From Bacteroidota bacterium (GTDB lineage Bacteria; Bacteroidota; Bacteroidia; Chitinophagales; Chitinophagaceae), in assembly GCA_030706735.1 (NCBI GenBank), contig JAUZNZ010000009.1, positions 62,001 to 126,000 of the forward strand: a DNA stretch of 64,000 nt, given 5' to 3'. The translations under genes were made by a program, and so were the position numbers. This document shows positions 52,902 through 62,881 of this stretch, in pieces; within the stretch, counting starts at the first letter, position 1; every line of letters starts with the position of its first letter. A model generated the notes under the pieces. That model did not search any database and was not told the DNA's origin. It saw only the letters and a list, made by a program, of their open reading frames with translations.

Positions 52902-54980
52902 TCATTCCGTTACCGGAGGCATCACCACCGGAGCCGGAGGTATCCCCTTTGTGCCGGTGGGCGGCACGCTCTCGGTATGGTCGGTAACGTCCAGCGCTCT
53001 TTTTTCCTCATAAGGACGCTTGCCGATCAGGGCCTCCACGTCACTTTGGAACAACACTTCCTTGTTGAGAAGGGCTTCCGCCAGGAGTTTCACTTCCCGG
53101 GTCTTGGCGGTCAGCAGTTCCTTGGTCGCCTCATAGGCCTTGTCGATGAGCTTGCGCACCTCTTCGTCGATGATCTTGGACGTCTCTTCAGAATAGGGCT
53201 TAGTGAAGGTATTCTCTGCCTGGGGATCGTAGAAGCTGACATTGCCGACCTTATCGTTCATGCCGTAGACCGTCACCATGGAATAGGCGATACGGGTGAT
53301 CTGCTGCAGATCATTCTGGGCGCCGGTCGAGATCTTGCCGAAATTCAACTCTTCGCTGGCGCGGCCGCCCAGGGTCATGCAAATCTGGTCGAAAAGCTGG
53401 TCGGTATTGTAGAGATATTGCTCCTTCGGCGTGTATTGCGCGTACCCCAGTGCAGCGACTCCTCGCGGAACAATGGTGACCTTTAGCAGCGGGTAGGCAT
53501 GTTCCAGGTACCATCCGCAGATGGCGTGTCCGGACTCATGATAGGCAATGATCTTCTTTTCATCCGGAGAGATGATCTTATTCTTTTTTTCCAGCCCCCC
53601 GATCACGCGGTCCACCGCATCCTGGAAGTCTTCCATTTCGACGTTGTCCTTACCCTTGCGGGCGGCAATGAGGGCCGCCTCATTGCATACATTGGCAATA
53701 TCGGCGCCGGCAAAACCGGGCGTCTGCTCGGCCAGTTTATGAATATCCAGCTTGCTGGAGATCTTGATCGGCTTAAGGTGCACTTTGAAGATCGCTTCCC
53801 GGCCTTTCAGGTCGGGCTTATCGATCGATATCTGCCGGTCGAAGCGGCCTGGCCGCAACAAGGCCGTGTCCAGCACGTCCGGGCGGTTAGTGGCTGCCAG
53901 AACGATGATCCCGCTGTCTCCGCCGAACCCGTCCATCTCCACCAGCAACTGATTCAATGTGCTCTCGCGCTCATCATTGCTCATGATGGCGTTCTTGCCC
54001 CTGGCGCGCCCGATGGCGTCGATCTCATCGATAAAGATCACGCAGGGCGCTTTTTCCCGGGCCTGTTTGAACAGGTCGCGCACGCGGCTTGCGCCTACGC
54101 CCACGAACAATTCAACGAAGTCGGAGCCGCTCATCGAGAAGAAAGGAACCTGTGCCTCGCCGGCCATGGCCTTGGCAAGCAGGGTCTTGCCCGTTCCCGG
54201 AGGGCCTACCAGCAGGGCGCCTTTGGGGATCTTGCCTCCCAGGGCCGTATATTTCTTTGGATTCTTCAGAAAGTCCACGATCTCCATCACTTCGACCTTG
54301 GCCTCGTCGAGGCCGGCCACGTCATTGAAGGTGATCGTCACCTTGGTCCCTTTGTCGAACAGCGTGGCTTTTGATTTGCCGATGTTGAAGATGCCTCCGG
54401 GGCCACCGCTGCCGGCCTGGCCGCCCATCTTGCGCATGAGCATCACCCAGATCAGCACGATGATCAGCAAAGGCAGCAGGATATTCAGGAGAGGCCCGAA
54501 CCATTCGCCTTCGCTCTTGGAGTTGATGGCCACCTCCAGTTGCGGGTTCTTGACGAAATAATCCCGCAGCACTTTTTCGTATTCCTTGACATCGGTGACC
54601 TTGAACTCGAATTGCGGGCCATCCTTGTTGACTCCGCCCGACCAGCCGTTGCTCTTGAGCTCGGTGGAATAGAAAGGTTTCTGAAGGCTGTCTTTTTTTA
54701 TGTAGACCCTGACCACCTGTTTATTGGAGACGAGATCGATCTTGTCGACGTCCCCTTTGGCCAGCATTTCCTTGCGGAATTTGTATTCGTCAGTCTGATG
54801 AGCGTCCGGAGAAAGTCCTCCGAATAAGTTAAAGCCGATCAATACGGCGGCAATAATGCCCCAGATCCAATATATGCTGAACTTCGGCCCTTTCCTGTTA
54901 CCACTGCCATCATCGTCCCCCCTGGGCCTGAATCGTGTAAAGTTGGTTTTATCGTTCGGTTTCAAATCTTCCTGTGGCAT
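52902..54980 (-). CDS. ftsH: ATP-dependent zinc metalloprotease FtsH
   Basis: FtsH extracts and degrades membrane and short-lived cytoplasmic proteins. The ATG at 54980 gives 692 residues; a frame to 55049 would add an implausible leader. Membrane helices lie near 35-53 and 163-182. The AAA+ domain has GPPGTGKT (259-266), FIDEID (316-321) and the second region of homology ([19 protein letters not shown]). The peptidase zinc motif is HESGH (481-485). It is downstream of rsfS. Confidence 0.97.
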   Translation of the reverse strand: MPQEDLKPNDKTNFTRFRPRGDDDGSGNRKGPKFSIYWIWGIIAAVLIGFNLFGGLSPDAHQTDEYKFRKEMLAKGDVDKIDLVSNKQVVRVYIKKDSLQKPFYSTELKSNGWSGGVNKDGPQFEFKVTDVKEYEKVLRDYFVKNPQLEVAINSKSEGEWFGPLLNILLPLLIIVLIWVMLMRKMGGQAGSGGPGGIFNIGKSKATLFDKGTKVTITFNDVAGLDEAKVEVMEIVDFLKNPKKYTALGGKIPKGALLVGPPGTGKTLLAKAMAGEAQVPFFSMSGSDFVELFVGVGASRVRDLFKQAREKAPCVIFIDEIDAIGRARGKNAIMSNDERESTLNQLLVEMDGFGGDSGIIVLAATNRPDVLDTALLRPGRFDRQISIDKPDLKGREAIFKVHLKPIKISSKLDIHKLAEQTPGFAGADIANVCNEAALIAARKGKDNVEMEDFQDAVDRVIGGLEKKNKIISPDEKKIIAYHESGHAICGWYLEHAYPLLKVTIVPRGVAALGYAQYTPKEQYLYNTDQLFDQICMTLGGRASEELNFGKISTGAQNDLQQITRIAYSMVTVYGMNDKVGNVSFYDPQAENTFTKPYSEETSKIIDEEVRKLIDKAYEATKELLTAKTREVKLLAEALLNKEVLFQSDVEALIGKRPYEEKRALDVTDHTESVPPTGTKGIPPAPVVMPPVTE

Positions 54981-55095
54981 GTTGAATTTATCCCTGTATT
55001 TGCTTATTAATAATAAAACCCATTGACTGAAAAGGTTCGAAAAAACCATTCAAACGAGTAAATATACTGTTAAATTGCCGGGCAGGAGGCAATTT

Positions 55096-55500
55096 CTAGG
55101 CCAGATGCTCTTCCTGGGGGGCATCGCTCCACATCTCTTCCAGCTTGTAAAAGCGGCGATTTTCGGGCAGCATGACGTGCACCACCACGTTCACATAATC
55201 GATCAATACCCATTGCAGGGACTGTTTGCCTTCATGTTTATACGGAAGCTCTCCGCAAGCGTTCTCTAATTCCACCGTCACGTTCTCGGCAATGGCCTTC
55301 ACCTGGGTAGTGCTGGTGGCCTCGCAAATGATAAAGAAGTCGGCTACGGCTTCGGGGATCTTTCGGAGGTCGATCGATACGATATGTTCACCTTTTTTTT
55401 GCTGGATCGCGTGTACAATAGCTTTGAAAATCTTTGAATTCCTCGTTAATCTGGCTACCGTTTTTCGTTTCCGGGTAGCTAACATAGAAAGCTGTTCCAA
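55096..55500 (-). CDS. rsfS: Ribosome silencing factor RsfS
   Basis: RsfS binds ribosomal protein L14 and keeps the subunits apart when nutrients are short. The 134-residue protein has IVHAIQQKKGEHIVSIDLR, AVADFFIICEATSTTQVKAIAENV and the conserved WVLIDYVNVVVHVM. ATG at 55485 is an alternative start. It lies 115 bp before ftsH and diverges from birA. Confidence 0.93.
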   Translation of the reverse strand: MEQLSMLATRKRKTVARLTRNSKIFKAIVHAIQQKKGEHIVSIDLRKIPEAVADFFIICEATSTTQVKAIAENVTVELENACGELPYKHEGKQSLQWVLIDYVNVVVHVMLPENRRFYKLEEMWSDAPQEEHLA

Positions 55501-55560
55501 TAATCAAGACGTTTTGTGATTAATTATATTTTATTCGGAGGCAAATCGCAACTTTTCTGA

Positions 55561-56418
55561 GTGGCAGGGCCTAATTTCGTACATCTCAAAAATAGTGATC
55601 TTTTGCCTATCGGTCATGCTTTTATTGAATTAGGGTCGGTCGATAGCACCAACAACTATGCCATGGCCAGGGTTCATGCCGGTTCGGCTTCTCATGGCAC
55701 TATTTTCTTCGCCCATGAGCAGTGGGCCGGGAAGGGACAGCGGGGCAAGACATGGGCCAGCCGGCCGGGAGAGAATATCGTCATGAGTGTTGTGCTCGAG
55801 CCTGCTTTCCTGCCTGTTGCGCGACAATTCGAACTCAGTGCCGCCATCGGCCTGGCCTGCCATGATCTGCTGAGCCGCCTGGTGCCCGGCAATGAACTGG
55901 CAATCAAGTGGCCCAATGATCTTTACTGGCGTGACAGAAAGGCAGGGGGAATACTCATCGAGAATGTTTTCCGGGGCGATCATTGGCTGTTTGCCATCGC
56001 CGGGATCGGGATCAATGTCAATCAGACCCTGTTCCCGGAAACGCTGCGAAATCCCGTCAGTCTGAAACAGATCACGGGCCGGACCTTCGATGTCGTCAAG
56101 ATCGCCGGAGAACTTGGCGGAGACCTGGAGCGACGATACGAGCAATTGCGCGCCAGCATTCAGGGAGAGGGGAGCGACGGGGGCGTTGGAGGCGACGGGG
56201 GGCCGACGATCATGGAAGATTATAATTCCCGCTTATACAAACGAGGCCGTACCGTAACGCTGAAACAAGCGGATCGACTCTTCGAAACGACGATCGGGCA
56301 TGTTACCGAAAAAGGAGAGCTGGTCACGCAGGACAGGCTCCCGCAAGACAGCCCCGATAGGATATTCCGATTCGGCGAAGTGGAGTGGTTCACGGATGGA
56401 TCTCCTTCCATGCCTTGA
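55561..56418 (+). CDS. birA: Biotin-[acetyl-CoA-carboxylase] ligase
   Basis: BirA adenylates biotin and attaches it to carrier proteins. No ATG lies near the expected start, so GTG at 55561 is used, giving 285 residues. SVDSTNNYAMARV, WAGKGQRGKTWASRPGENIVMS with the biotinyl-AMP loop, LAIKWPNDLYW and GIGINVNQ are conserved. No N-terminal DNA-binding domain is present. A Gly/Asp-rich insertion (GEGSDGGVGGDGGP) occurs near residues 200-215. Its 3' end overlaps bcp by 29 bp. Confidence 0.93.
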   Translation: MAGPNFVHLKNSDLLPIGHAFIELGSVDSTNNYAMARVHAGSASHGTIFFAHEQWAGKGQRGKTWASRPGENIVMSVVLEPAFLPVARQFELSAAIGLACHDLLSRLVPGNELAIKWPNDLYWRDRKAGGILIENVFRGDHWLFAIAGIGINVNQTLFPETLRNPVSLKQITGRTFDVVKIAGELGGDLERRYEQLRASIQGEGSDGGVGGDGGPTIMEDYNSRLYKRGRTVTLKQADRLFETTIGHVTEKGELVTQDRLPQDSPDRIFRFGEVEWFTDGSPSMP

Positions 56419-56863
56419 CGATCTCCGCGGCATGGGCCTTGTTCTTCGGCCTTTCGAATATCTTGCGGATAATGCCTTTCCCGTCGATCAGGAAGGTCGT
56501 TCGGTGAAGGCCCATATAATGACGACCATAGAGCTGTTTTTCACCCCAGACGCCGTATTTGTCGATGATCTTGTGCGCCGGATCGGAAAGCAGGGTAAAG
56601 GGAAGATCATATTTGGCCTCGAATTTCTTATGCTTTTTTTCTTCGTCGGGGCTCACGCCGAGAACGCTGAGCCCTTCCCGTTTCAGGAGCGCATAATTGT
56701 CGCGCAGATTGCAGGCCTGTATCGTGCAGGTGGGCGTGTCGTCTTCGGGATAGAAGTAGAGTATGAGGGGACGTCCTTTGTAATCGGCCAGCGAGACCAG
56801 TTGTCCGTTTTGGTCTTTCGCTGTAAATGCCGGGGCTTTGTCGCCCTCTTTGATGTTGGTCAT
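56390..56863 (-). CDS. bcp: Thioredoxin-dependent peroxiredoxin (Bcp type)
   Basis: This enzyme reduces hydrogen and organic peroxides. The start at 56863 gives 157 residues with KAPAFTAKDQNGQLVSLADY, FYPEDDTPTCTIQACNLRDN (peroxidatic Cys46 with resolving Cys51) and GVWGEKQLYGRHYMGLHRTTFLID. The two cysteines make it a 2-Cys Bcp. It follows the large M23 gene by 54 bp and converges with birA. Confidence 0.95.
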   Translation of the reverse strand: MTNIKEGDKAPAFTAKDQNGQLVSLADYKGRPLILYFYPEDDTPTCTIQACNLRDNYALLKREGLSVLGVSPDEEKKHKKFEAKYDLPFTLLSDPAHKIIDKYGVWGEKQLYGRHYMGLHRTTFLIDGKGIIRKIFERPKNKAHAAEIVKAWKEIHP

Positions 56864-56917
56864 CTGTTGTTCTTTTGATCGCTGGCCCAATCTTTCAGAA
56901 CCTTGCAGAGGTCCCGG

Positions 56918-58759
56918 TCAACGGGTAAAATGATAGATGCTTGTCGTGCTGTTGCCCGCCGCGTCCTGTACGGTCACCTTCAGCACATGCCTGCCGCGGG
57001 GGCAATGCTCGTCGAACGTATAAATAAAGGCCCGCCCTTTGTCGTTGGTAAAGCAAAGCCATTGTCCTTCGCCTCCGGCAGAGGGGTCCAGTTCCGCCCG
57101 GAAGGCGTGGACCCCTCCCAGGTTATCCTTCACTTTGAACGCGATCCCGCCGGCTTTACTGAGCACGGCGCCATCCCTGAAACCGAGCGGCTCGATCACC
57201 GGGGGGACGCGATCTTCCATCAGCCGGAAGTCGCCGAATTCGCGAAAGCGGGCGGAAGCCCATCGGCCCTGCCATTCCGGTCGCTGCAGGTCTCGTTCGC
57301 CGCGCGAGGTGCGAACCATGACAACCCGGTCCCTGGAGGAATCCGGCAGGTCATTGCCCGCACGAATGCGAACCAGCATGGGATCCTGCAAGGGGATCGA
57401 CGGATCGCCGATCGTATAGCGCGGAGAAGTATAGACCGCAGGGGTCGCGGTCATTGTGGATCGATTTTCGGAAGACGCGCTTTCACCGGGGTCAGATCGT
57501 ACCAAACGGATCCAGGCCAGGTCATAGACACCCTTTTCCGGGATATAAAATGCACAATCGCCGGTCTCCAGGCCATCGAGCATGTTTGGGTAGACGGTCT
57601 TGCCTGACAAGCCTGTCGTATCCGGCAGCATGATGGCTGAGTCCTTTCCCCCGGACGGCCGCGCATATTGTACCCGGAAAGCCAGTACCGATCCATTGGC
57701 GTTCGCGTCTTTCACCTCGATCCGGATGAGATGGACGGCGCCGTCATGCAGATCGATCACTCCGTCCCCATTCCCGACGAGGTCCGGGAGAAACGGCAGG
57801 TAGATCGACGGAGCGCCATATCCCGGGAGCCTGGATAAATGCTCCAGCCAGGGGCCTCCTTTTTCGCGGGTGGCGTAGTCGATATGCGCATTGATATTGC
57901 GGGTGTACTCGTAGCTGATGCGATCCATCCGGAAGCCGGCGAGGGGTTGACCGTCCTCGTGGATCGTTGCCTGAAAGATGCCATTGGGGTTTGCGGAGCC
58001 GGACTGACTGTCGAAGGTGGAGATGGCGAAGCTGATCCGGGGAACGTCCACGCTGATCAGCGGTTGTCCCAGGGAAAAGGTGGCGGTGTTCCCGGATGAG
58101 GGCGGCGAAGGCGATCTGTGAACCGGAAAGATGCGGGGGGCTTGTTCATAAAGACTACGGTCGCGATCGTATAAGGCGAGGCGCTGTATGACGGGTGGCA
58201 CGTTATCGGGTACCGGAAGTCCGAATAAGAGTGGGTTGAGATTGATATCGCCCGCGGTCTGGCGGATCTCGAAATGAAGATGTGGTCCCTGCGAACCCCC
58301 CGTGCTGCCGCTGTAGGCAATCAGGTCGCCTTTCCGGACAGGGAACATGCCCGGAGGAATATCCAGAGAGACCTGCCAGGATCTCATCTTGTATTGCTGC
58401 TGTTTGACGTATGCGGCGAGTGCCGGAAAGAAACGGTTGAGATGGGCATATAATGTCGTATACCCGTTGGGGTGGTTGATATAGATCGCCTGACCGAATC
58501 CCTCCGGCTCGATCTTTATGTGGGCGATGTAGCCGTCGGCCGCCGCATGGACCGGCAGGTTGACCTTCTTCTGCGTCCGGATGTCCAATCCCATGTGGTA
58601 ATGGTTGGGTCGCAATTCCCCAAAATTAGCGGCCAGGCTAATGGGAATGTCCAGGGGATCCCGGAAATAGCCTTGCGGGTAGTGATCGGGCGGCGGCCCC
58701 TGCGAAAAAACAGGCAGACTGAAAAGGATACAGGCCAATGCCGGGAGATGCTTCATCAT
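56918..58759 (-). CDS. Large M23 family metallopeptidase with C-terminal beta domains
   Basis: The start at 58759 (or 58756) gives about 613 residues with a signal peptide (LACILFSLPVFSQ); the frame runs on to 59161 but that part has no supported coding signal. An M23 domain near the N-terminus has zinc ligands in HYHMGLDIRTQ and GPHLHFEIRQT. About 430 further residues are mainly beta, ending in DAAGNSTTSIYHFTR. It probably cuts peptidoglycan or cross-bridges in the periplasm. A -7 box lies upstream. Confidence 0.85.
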   Translation of the reverse strand: MMKHLPALACILFSLPVFSQGPPPDHYPQGYFRDPLDIPISLAANFGELRPNHYHMGLDIRTQKKVNLPVHAAADGYIAHIKIEPEGFGQAIYINHPNGYTTLYAHLNRFFPALAAYVKQQQYKMRSWQVSLDIPPGMFPVRKGDLIAYSGSTGGSQGPHLHFEIRQTAGDINLNPLLFGLPVPDNVPPVIQRLALYDRDRSLYEQAPRIFPVHRSPSPPSSGNTATFSLGQPLISVDVPRISFAISTFDSQSGSANPNGIFQATIHEDGQPLAGFRMDRISYEYTRNINAHIDYATREKGGPWLEHLSRLPGYGAPSIYLPFLPDLVGNGDGVIDLHDGAVHLIRIEVKDANANGSVLAFRVQYARPSGGKDSAIMLPDTTGLSGKTVYPNMLDGLETGDCAFYIPEKGVYDLAWIRLVRSDPGESASSENRSTMTATPAVYTSPRYTIGDPSIPLQDPMLVRIRAGNDLPDSSRDRVVMVRTSRGERDLQRPEWQGRWASARFREFGDFRLMEDRVPPVIEPLGFRDGAVLSKAGGIAFKVKDNLGGVHAFRAELDPSAGGEGQWLCFTNDKGRAFIYTFDEHCPRGRHVLKVTVQDAAGNSTTSIYHFTR

Positions 58760-58785
58760 GCGCGTTGTGGAACGGTTAGAAAAGG

Positions 58786-58793
58786 CAAATTTA
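58786..58793 (-). promoter_or_regulatory. Candidate -7 element for the large M23 gene
   Basis: TAAATTTG on the minus strand would start a transcript near 58779, 20 bases before the ATG. A CAAA (TTTG on the minus strand) occurs 23 bp upstream, longer than the usual spacing. Confidence 0.4.
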
Positions 58794-59006
58794 ATCCGGA
58801 ATCGGGAAGGAATTTCCAAAAAATAAAGGCCGGAGCCGACCGATGGGAAAATCGGGCAATCGCGATCCCCCGCAAATGCAGTGGAAAGGCATCCGAAAAA
58901 AAATACTACGAAAAGGGCAACGATTTTGAAAAGTTTGGTACAGCTTTTGGCTAGTGATTGTTGTCTTAGTATCGGGTGGGGACAAGCCACCCCAAAAGAA
59001 GCAGTC

Positions 59007-59222
59007 ATGAACGGCATTAAAAACAAAATGGTAGTTTTCCTGGCAGTGACCATCGGAGGCATGGTCGGGCTGCTGAAGGGAGAGGAAGCCCGGCAAAAGT
59101 GGGTCTTCAGGATCAGGAGCAAGTATGATAACCGGCGGCAGATGGCGGAACGGAAGTCCATTGCCAGGAAGGGAGGCGTATTGCTGGATGATATTGAGAT
59201 GGCCGCTTATCATAAGAGTTAA
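59007..59222 (+). CDS. Small membrane protein, hypothetical (71 residues)
   Basis: The ATG at 59007 follows AAAAGAAG and is preferred to 58881. The product has one hydrophobic helix (MVVFLAVTIGGMVGLLKG, about residues 8-25) and a basic tail. No family is recognised. A GGGTGG/CCACCC hairpin (58974-58992) lies 14 bp upstream in its leader, and a strong terminator follows, so it looks like a single-gene unit. The rest of the 58760-59006 gap has no other gene. Confidence 0.6.
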   Translation: MNGIKNKMVVFLAVTIGGMVGLLKGEEARQKWVFRIRSKYDNRRQMAERKSIARKGGVLLDDIEMAAYHKS

Positions 59223-59257
59223 CCATTCGTAATACTACACTTATTTTATAGGGCAAG

Positions 59258-59291
59258 CCCTGTTCATCATTTTGGTGGACGGGGTTTTTTT
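59258..59291 (+). terminator. Rho-independent terminator after the 71-residue gene
   Basis: CCCTGTTCATCA (59258-59269) pairs with TGGTGGACGGGG (59273-59284), with a few G-U pairs and a 3-base loop, followed by seven T. Confidence 0.85.
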
Positions 59292-59363
59292 ATTTTTGGC
59301 CGCGGCGGGATCTGGCCGGGGGATCGCGCCTGGCGGCGGTTGGGGGCAGATCGAAATTTAATC

Positions 59364-59376
59364 GGGAAAATTTCCC
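59364..59376. promoter_or_regulatory. Palindrome before carB
   Basis: GGGAAAATTTCCC has perfect 6-bp arms around one base. It lies just upstream of the -7 box at 59386-59393, where an operator could act on carB. The regulator is unknown. Confidence 0.35.
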
Positions 59377-59385
59377 CCACTGCCT

Positions 59386-59393
59386 TACCTTTG
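59386..59393 (+). promoter_or_regulatory. Candidate -7 element for carB
   Basis: TACCTTTG is an exact TAnnTTTG match, 23 bp before the carB ATG, with a predicted leader of about 17 bases. The -33 region lacks a clear TTTG. Confidence 0.45.
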
Positions 59394-59416
59394 CGCAATT
59401 TTATTTTTGTTCCAAC

Positions 59417-62242
59417 ATGCCCAAAGATCCCTCCATTCGTTCCGTCCTCATTATCGGCTCGGGTCCCATCATTATCGGTCAGGCTTGCGAATTTGATTAT
59501 TCCGGCACGCAGGCCGCAAGGAGCTTGCGGGAGGAGGGGGTCGAAGTGATCCTGATCAACAGCAACCCCGCCACGATCATGACCGACCCGATGATGGCCG
59601 ATAAGGTCTACCTGCTGCCGTTGACGGTGGAGAGCATCGAACAGATCCTCGAGGAGAACAAGATAGACGCCGTACTGCCCACGATGGGGGGTCAGACGGC
59701 CCTGAACCTGGCCAAGGAGGCCGAAGATCTGGGCATCTGGGAGAAATACAAGGTCAGGCTGATCGGGGTGGACATCAAGGCGATCGACAAAGCGGAGGAC
59801 CGGGAGAAATTCCGGCAATGGATGATCGCGCTGGGCGTGCCCGTCGCAACGGCCAAGACGGCCAACTCCTGGCTGGAAGGAAAGGAATTCGCCCAGGATA
59901 TCGGTTTTCCGCTGGTCATCCGACCCTCATTTACCCTGGGCGGAACCGGAGGTGGATTCGTACATGACAAGGATGAGTTGGATGAGGCCCTGAACAGGGG
60001 GCTGCAGGCCTCGCCGATCCATGAGGTGCTGGTGGAAAAGGCGGTCCTTGGCTGGAAGGAGTTCGAACTCGAATTGCTCCGGGACGCCAACAACAATGTC
60101 GTGATCATTTGTACGGTAGAGAACTTCGATCCCATGGGCGTGCATACAGGCGATTCCATAACCGTGGCGCCCGCGATGACCCTCAGCGATACCGCATTTC
60201 AGCTTATGCGCAATACGGCTATCCGGATGATGCGGGACCTCGGAAATTTCGCCGGGGGCTGCAATGTCCAGTTCGCCCTCAATCCCGATACGGAAGAGAT
60301 CATTGCCATCGAGATCAATCCCCGCGTGAGCCGTTCCTCGGCGCTCGCGTCCAAGGCCACCGGCTACCCGATCGCGAAGATCGCAGCCAAGCTGGCCATC
60401 GGTTATACCCTGGATGAGCTGAAGAACCAGATCACCGGCACGACCTCCGCCTATTTCGAGCCGGTACAGGACTATGTCATCGTAAAAGTGCCGCGCTGGA
60501 ACTTCGATAAATTCAAGGGAGCGAACGATACGCTGGGACTGCAGATGAAAAGCGTGGGAGAGGTCATGGCCATCGGGCGCAGTTTCACCGAGGCCGTGCA
60601 AAAAGCCTGTCAGAGCCTGGAGAATAATGCCGTGGGACTCGGCTATTACGGAAAGAGCCTGATGCGTGCCGAAGAACTGCTGGAATATATCAAGACGCCG
60701 AAATGGGATCGCATTTTCCGGATCAAGGATGCCCTGATGGCCGGTATTTCCGTCGGCACCATTTCCAAGGCCACCAACGGGATCGACCGCTGGTTCCTGT
60801 ACGAGATCCAGAAGATCTGCAACATGGAAAAAGAGCTGGCGAAGTACCGGATGGACACGCTGCCCACGGGTCTGCTGCGGGAGGCGAAACGCCTGGGGTT
60901 CAGCGATGAACAAATGTGCCGGATCATGAATGACGGGAACGAGGATGCGCTATACGAAAAAAGAAAGGCCGCCGGCATCACCAGGATCTTTAAGATGGTG
61001 GACACCTGTTCCGCCGAATTCAAGGCCCGGACGCCCTATTTCTATTCTACCTTCGAAGACGGCCATGCCAACGAAAGCAAGGTCAGCGATAAGAAGAAGA
61101 TCATCGTCCTGGGATCGGGCCCCAACCGCATCGGGCAGGGCATCGAATTCGATTACTGCTGCGTCCATGGGCTGTTGGCCATAAAGGAGTCGGGATACGA
61201 GGCCATCATGGTCAACTGCAATCCCGAGACCGTGTCCACCGATTTCGATATCGCCGACAAATTGTATTTCGAGCCCGTCTATTGGGAACACCTTCGCGAG
61301 ATCATCGAGCATGAAAAGCCGGAAGGCGTGATCGTACAGCTTGGCGGCCAGACCGCGCTGAAGCTGGCGGAGAGGTTGCAGGAGAAGGGCATCCCGATCA
61401 TCGGCACGTCCTTCGACAGCATGGATATCGCCGAAGACCGGGGACGGTTCAGCGATATGCTCAAAGAGCTCGGCATCCCCTACCCCGACTATGGTACGGC
61501 CGTCGACGTCGACGAAGCCATTCAGGTCGCCAACCGGGTAGGCTATCCGGTATTGGTCAGGCCAAGCTATGTATTGGGCGGACAGCGGATGCGGATCGTC
61601 CTCAATGACGATGAGGTGGAAAAGGCGGTCGTCAGCCTGCTGAAGCATATCCCGGGCAACAAGATCCTGGTGGATCATTTCCTCGATCGTTGCCAGGAGG
61701 CCGAAGTCGACGCCATTTTCGACGGAGAAGATTTCCACGTGATGGGCGTGATGGAACATATCGAACCGGCCGGCATTCACAGCGGCGACAGCAATGCCGT
61801 ATTGCCGGCCTTCAACCTGACCCCGATGGTGGTGACCACGATGGAACTGTATGGCGAGAAGATCGCCAGGGCCTTGCGCATCAAGGGCCTCATCAATATC
61901 CAATTCGCGATCAAGGACGATAAAGTGCATGTCATCGAAGCCAATCCCCGCGCCTCGCGGACGACGCCGTTCATCGCCAAGGCTTACCAGATCCCTTATC
62001 TGAATATCGCTACGAAGATCATGATGGGCACGCATAAACTGGCGGACTTCAAGTTCGAGAAAAAATTGAAGGGGTTCGCCATCAAGGAGCCCGTTTTCAG
62101 CTTTAATAAATTCCCCGGCGTCAGCAAGGAACTTGGACCGGAAATGAAATCGACCGGCGAGGCGATCCGGTTCATCAAGGACCTTCGCGACCCCTACTTC
62201 CGGCAATTGTATAAGGACAGGAGCATGTACCTTAGCAAATAA
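59417..62242 (+). CDS. carB: Carbamoyl-phosphate synthase large subunit without C-terminal allosteric domain
   Basis: CarB makes carbamoyl phosphate from bicarbonate, ammonia from CarA and two ATP for arginine and pyrimidine synthesis. The 941-residue protein has two ATP-grasp halves: [21 protein letters not shown] with [15 protein letters not shown], and [19 protein letters not shown] with [13 protein letters not shown]. It ends at [15 protein letters not shown] and YLSK. E. coli CarB continues for about 130 residues as the allosteric MGS domain, absent here. No frameshifted remnant follows; the next gene is unrelated. carA is not in the window. Confidence 0.95.
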   Translation: MPKDPSIRSVLIIGSGPIIIGQACEFDYSGTQAARSLREEGVEVILINSNPATIMTDPMMADKVYLLPLTVESIEQILEENKIDAVLPTMGGQTALNLAKEAEDLGIWEKYKVRLIGVDIKAIDKAEDREKFRQWMIALGVPVATAKTANSWLEGKEFAQDIGFPLVIRPSFTLGGTGGGFVHDKDELDEALNRGLQASPIHEVLVEKAVLGWKEFELELLRDANNNVVIICTVENFDPMGVHTGDSITVAPAMTLSDTAFQLMRNTAIRMMRDLGNFAGGCNVQFALNPDTEEIIAIEINPRVSRSSALASKATGYPIAKIAAKLAIGYTLDELKNQITGTTSAYFEPVQDYVIVKVPRWNFDKFKGANDTLGLQMKSVGEVMAIGRSFTEAVQKACQSLENNAVGLGYYGKSLMRAEELLEYIKTPKWDRIFRIKDALMAGISVGTISKATNGIDRWFLYEIQKICNMEKELAKYRMDTLPTGLLREAKRLGFSDEQMCRIMNDGNEDALYEKRKAAGITRIFKMVDTCSAEFKARTPYFYSTFEDGHANESKVSDKKKIIVLGSGPNRIGQGIEFDYCCVHGLLAIKESGYEAIMVNCNPETVSTDFDIADKLYFEPVYWEHLREIIEHEKPEGVIVQLGGQTALKLAERLQEKGIPIIGTSFDSMDIAEDRGRFSDMLKELGIPYPDYGTAVDVDEAIQVANRVGYPVLVRPSYVLGGQRMRIVLNDDEVEKAVVSLLKHIPGNKILVDHFLDRCQEAEVDAIFDGEDFHVMGVMEHIEPAGIHSGDSNAVLPAFNLTPMVVTTMELYGEKIARALRIKGLINIQFAIKDDKVHVIEANPRASRTTPFIAKAYQIPYLNIATKIMMGTHKLADFKFEKKLKGFAIKEPVFSFNKFPGVSKELGPEMKSTGEAIRFIKDLRDPYFRQLYKDRSMYLSK

Positions 62243-62258
62243 ATCAAAAGCCGTCTAT

Positions 62259-62828
62259 ATGGAAGAAATAGAAGTTCCCACGGATCATCTCCACGAGGCT
62301 ATCGAGGAAAAAGCCGAAGAGGTCAGGGAGCGATGGACCCTGTATGTGGCACTTTCCACCGCCTTTATGGCTGTACTGGCCGCCGTAGCGGGATTGCTCG
62401 CGGGACATCATGCCAATGAAGCCCTGATCGAGCGAGTCAAGGCTTCCGACGAGTGGAATTACTACCAGTCGAAGAATATCAAAGAGGAGGTGGCGGTCAA
62501 TTCCGATAAGCTGCTGCATGCGCTGGCGGCCACGCGTCCGGCGGCATCCGCCGGCTCAGCTGCCGCCCTCCCCGAGGACAATGCCAGGGAGCTCGCGAAG
62601 TTTGAAAAAGATAAGGAGGAAGGAAAGAAGAAGGCCGAGGAGGCGGAGAAGAGCTCCGAATGGCACCTGGGCAAACACGTTCCCCTGGCTTCCGCTGTTA
62701 CTGCCTTTCAGATCGCCATCGCCATTTCCGCCATCGCCATTCTAACCAGGCGTAAGCCCCTATGGTACGGCGGACTCCTGCTGACCTGCGTCGGGATCTT
62801 TTTTTTGGTGCAGGGGTTGCTGCCCTAA
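62259..62828 (+). CDS. DUF4337-type membrane protein
   Basis: The 189-residue protein has a first membrane helix (about 32-52, STAFMAVLAAVAGLLAG), a charged, coiled central part rich in Lys/Glu (about 100-128) and two more helices (AFQIAIAISAIAILT, GLLLTCVGIFFLVQGLL). This is the DUF4337 layout; the function is unknown. It is 16 bp after carB and probably co-transcribed. Confidence 0.8.
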   Translation: MEEIEVPTDHLHEAIEEKAEEVRERWTLYVALSTAFMAVLAAVAGLLAGHHANEALIERVKASDEWNYYQSKNIKEEVAVNSDKLLHALAATRPAASAGSAAALPEDNARELAKFEKDKEEGKKKAEEAEKSSEWHLGKHVPLASAVTAFQIAIAISAIAILTRRKPLWYGGLLLTCVGIFFLVQGLLP

Positions 62829-62881
62829 GCTGGAAATGAGCCGGGCCGGCGGCCCGCATGGGGTCGGATCGCCGCGACGGC

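Noticed and set aside
58760-59161. N-terminal extension of the large M23 gene
   Set aside because: It would precede a clear signal peptide with unrelated sequence, crosses the predicted promoter and overlaps the small gene on the other strand.
60950-62206. Open frame of 418 residues on the minus strand, inside carB
   Set aside because: It lies fully antisense to a clear CarB; codon bias of a GC-rich gene leaves the opposite frame open, and the product has no recognisable domain.
62243-62828. Remnant of the CarB allosteric domain downstream, indicating a pseudogene
   Set aside because: The following gene is a DUF4337-type membrane protein, and no MGS-like sequence was seen in the frames after carB.
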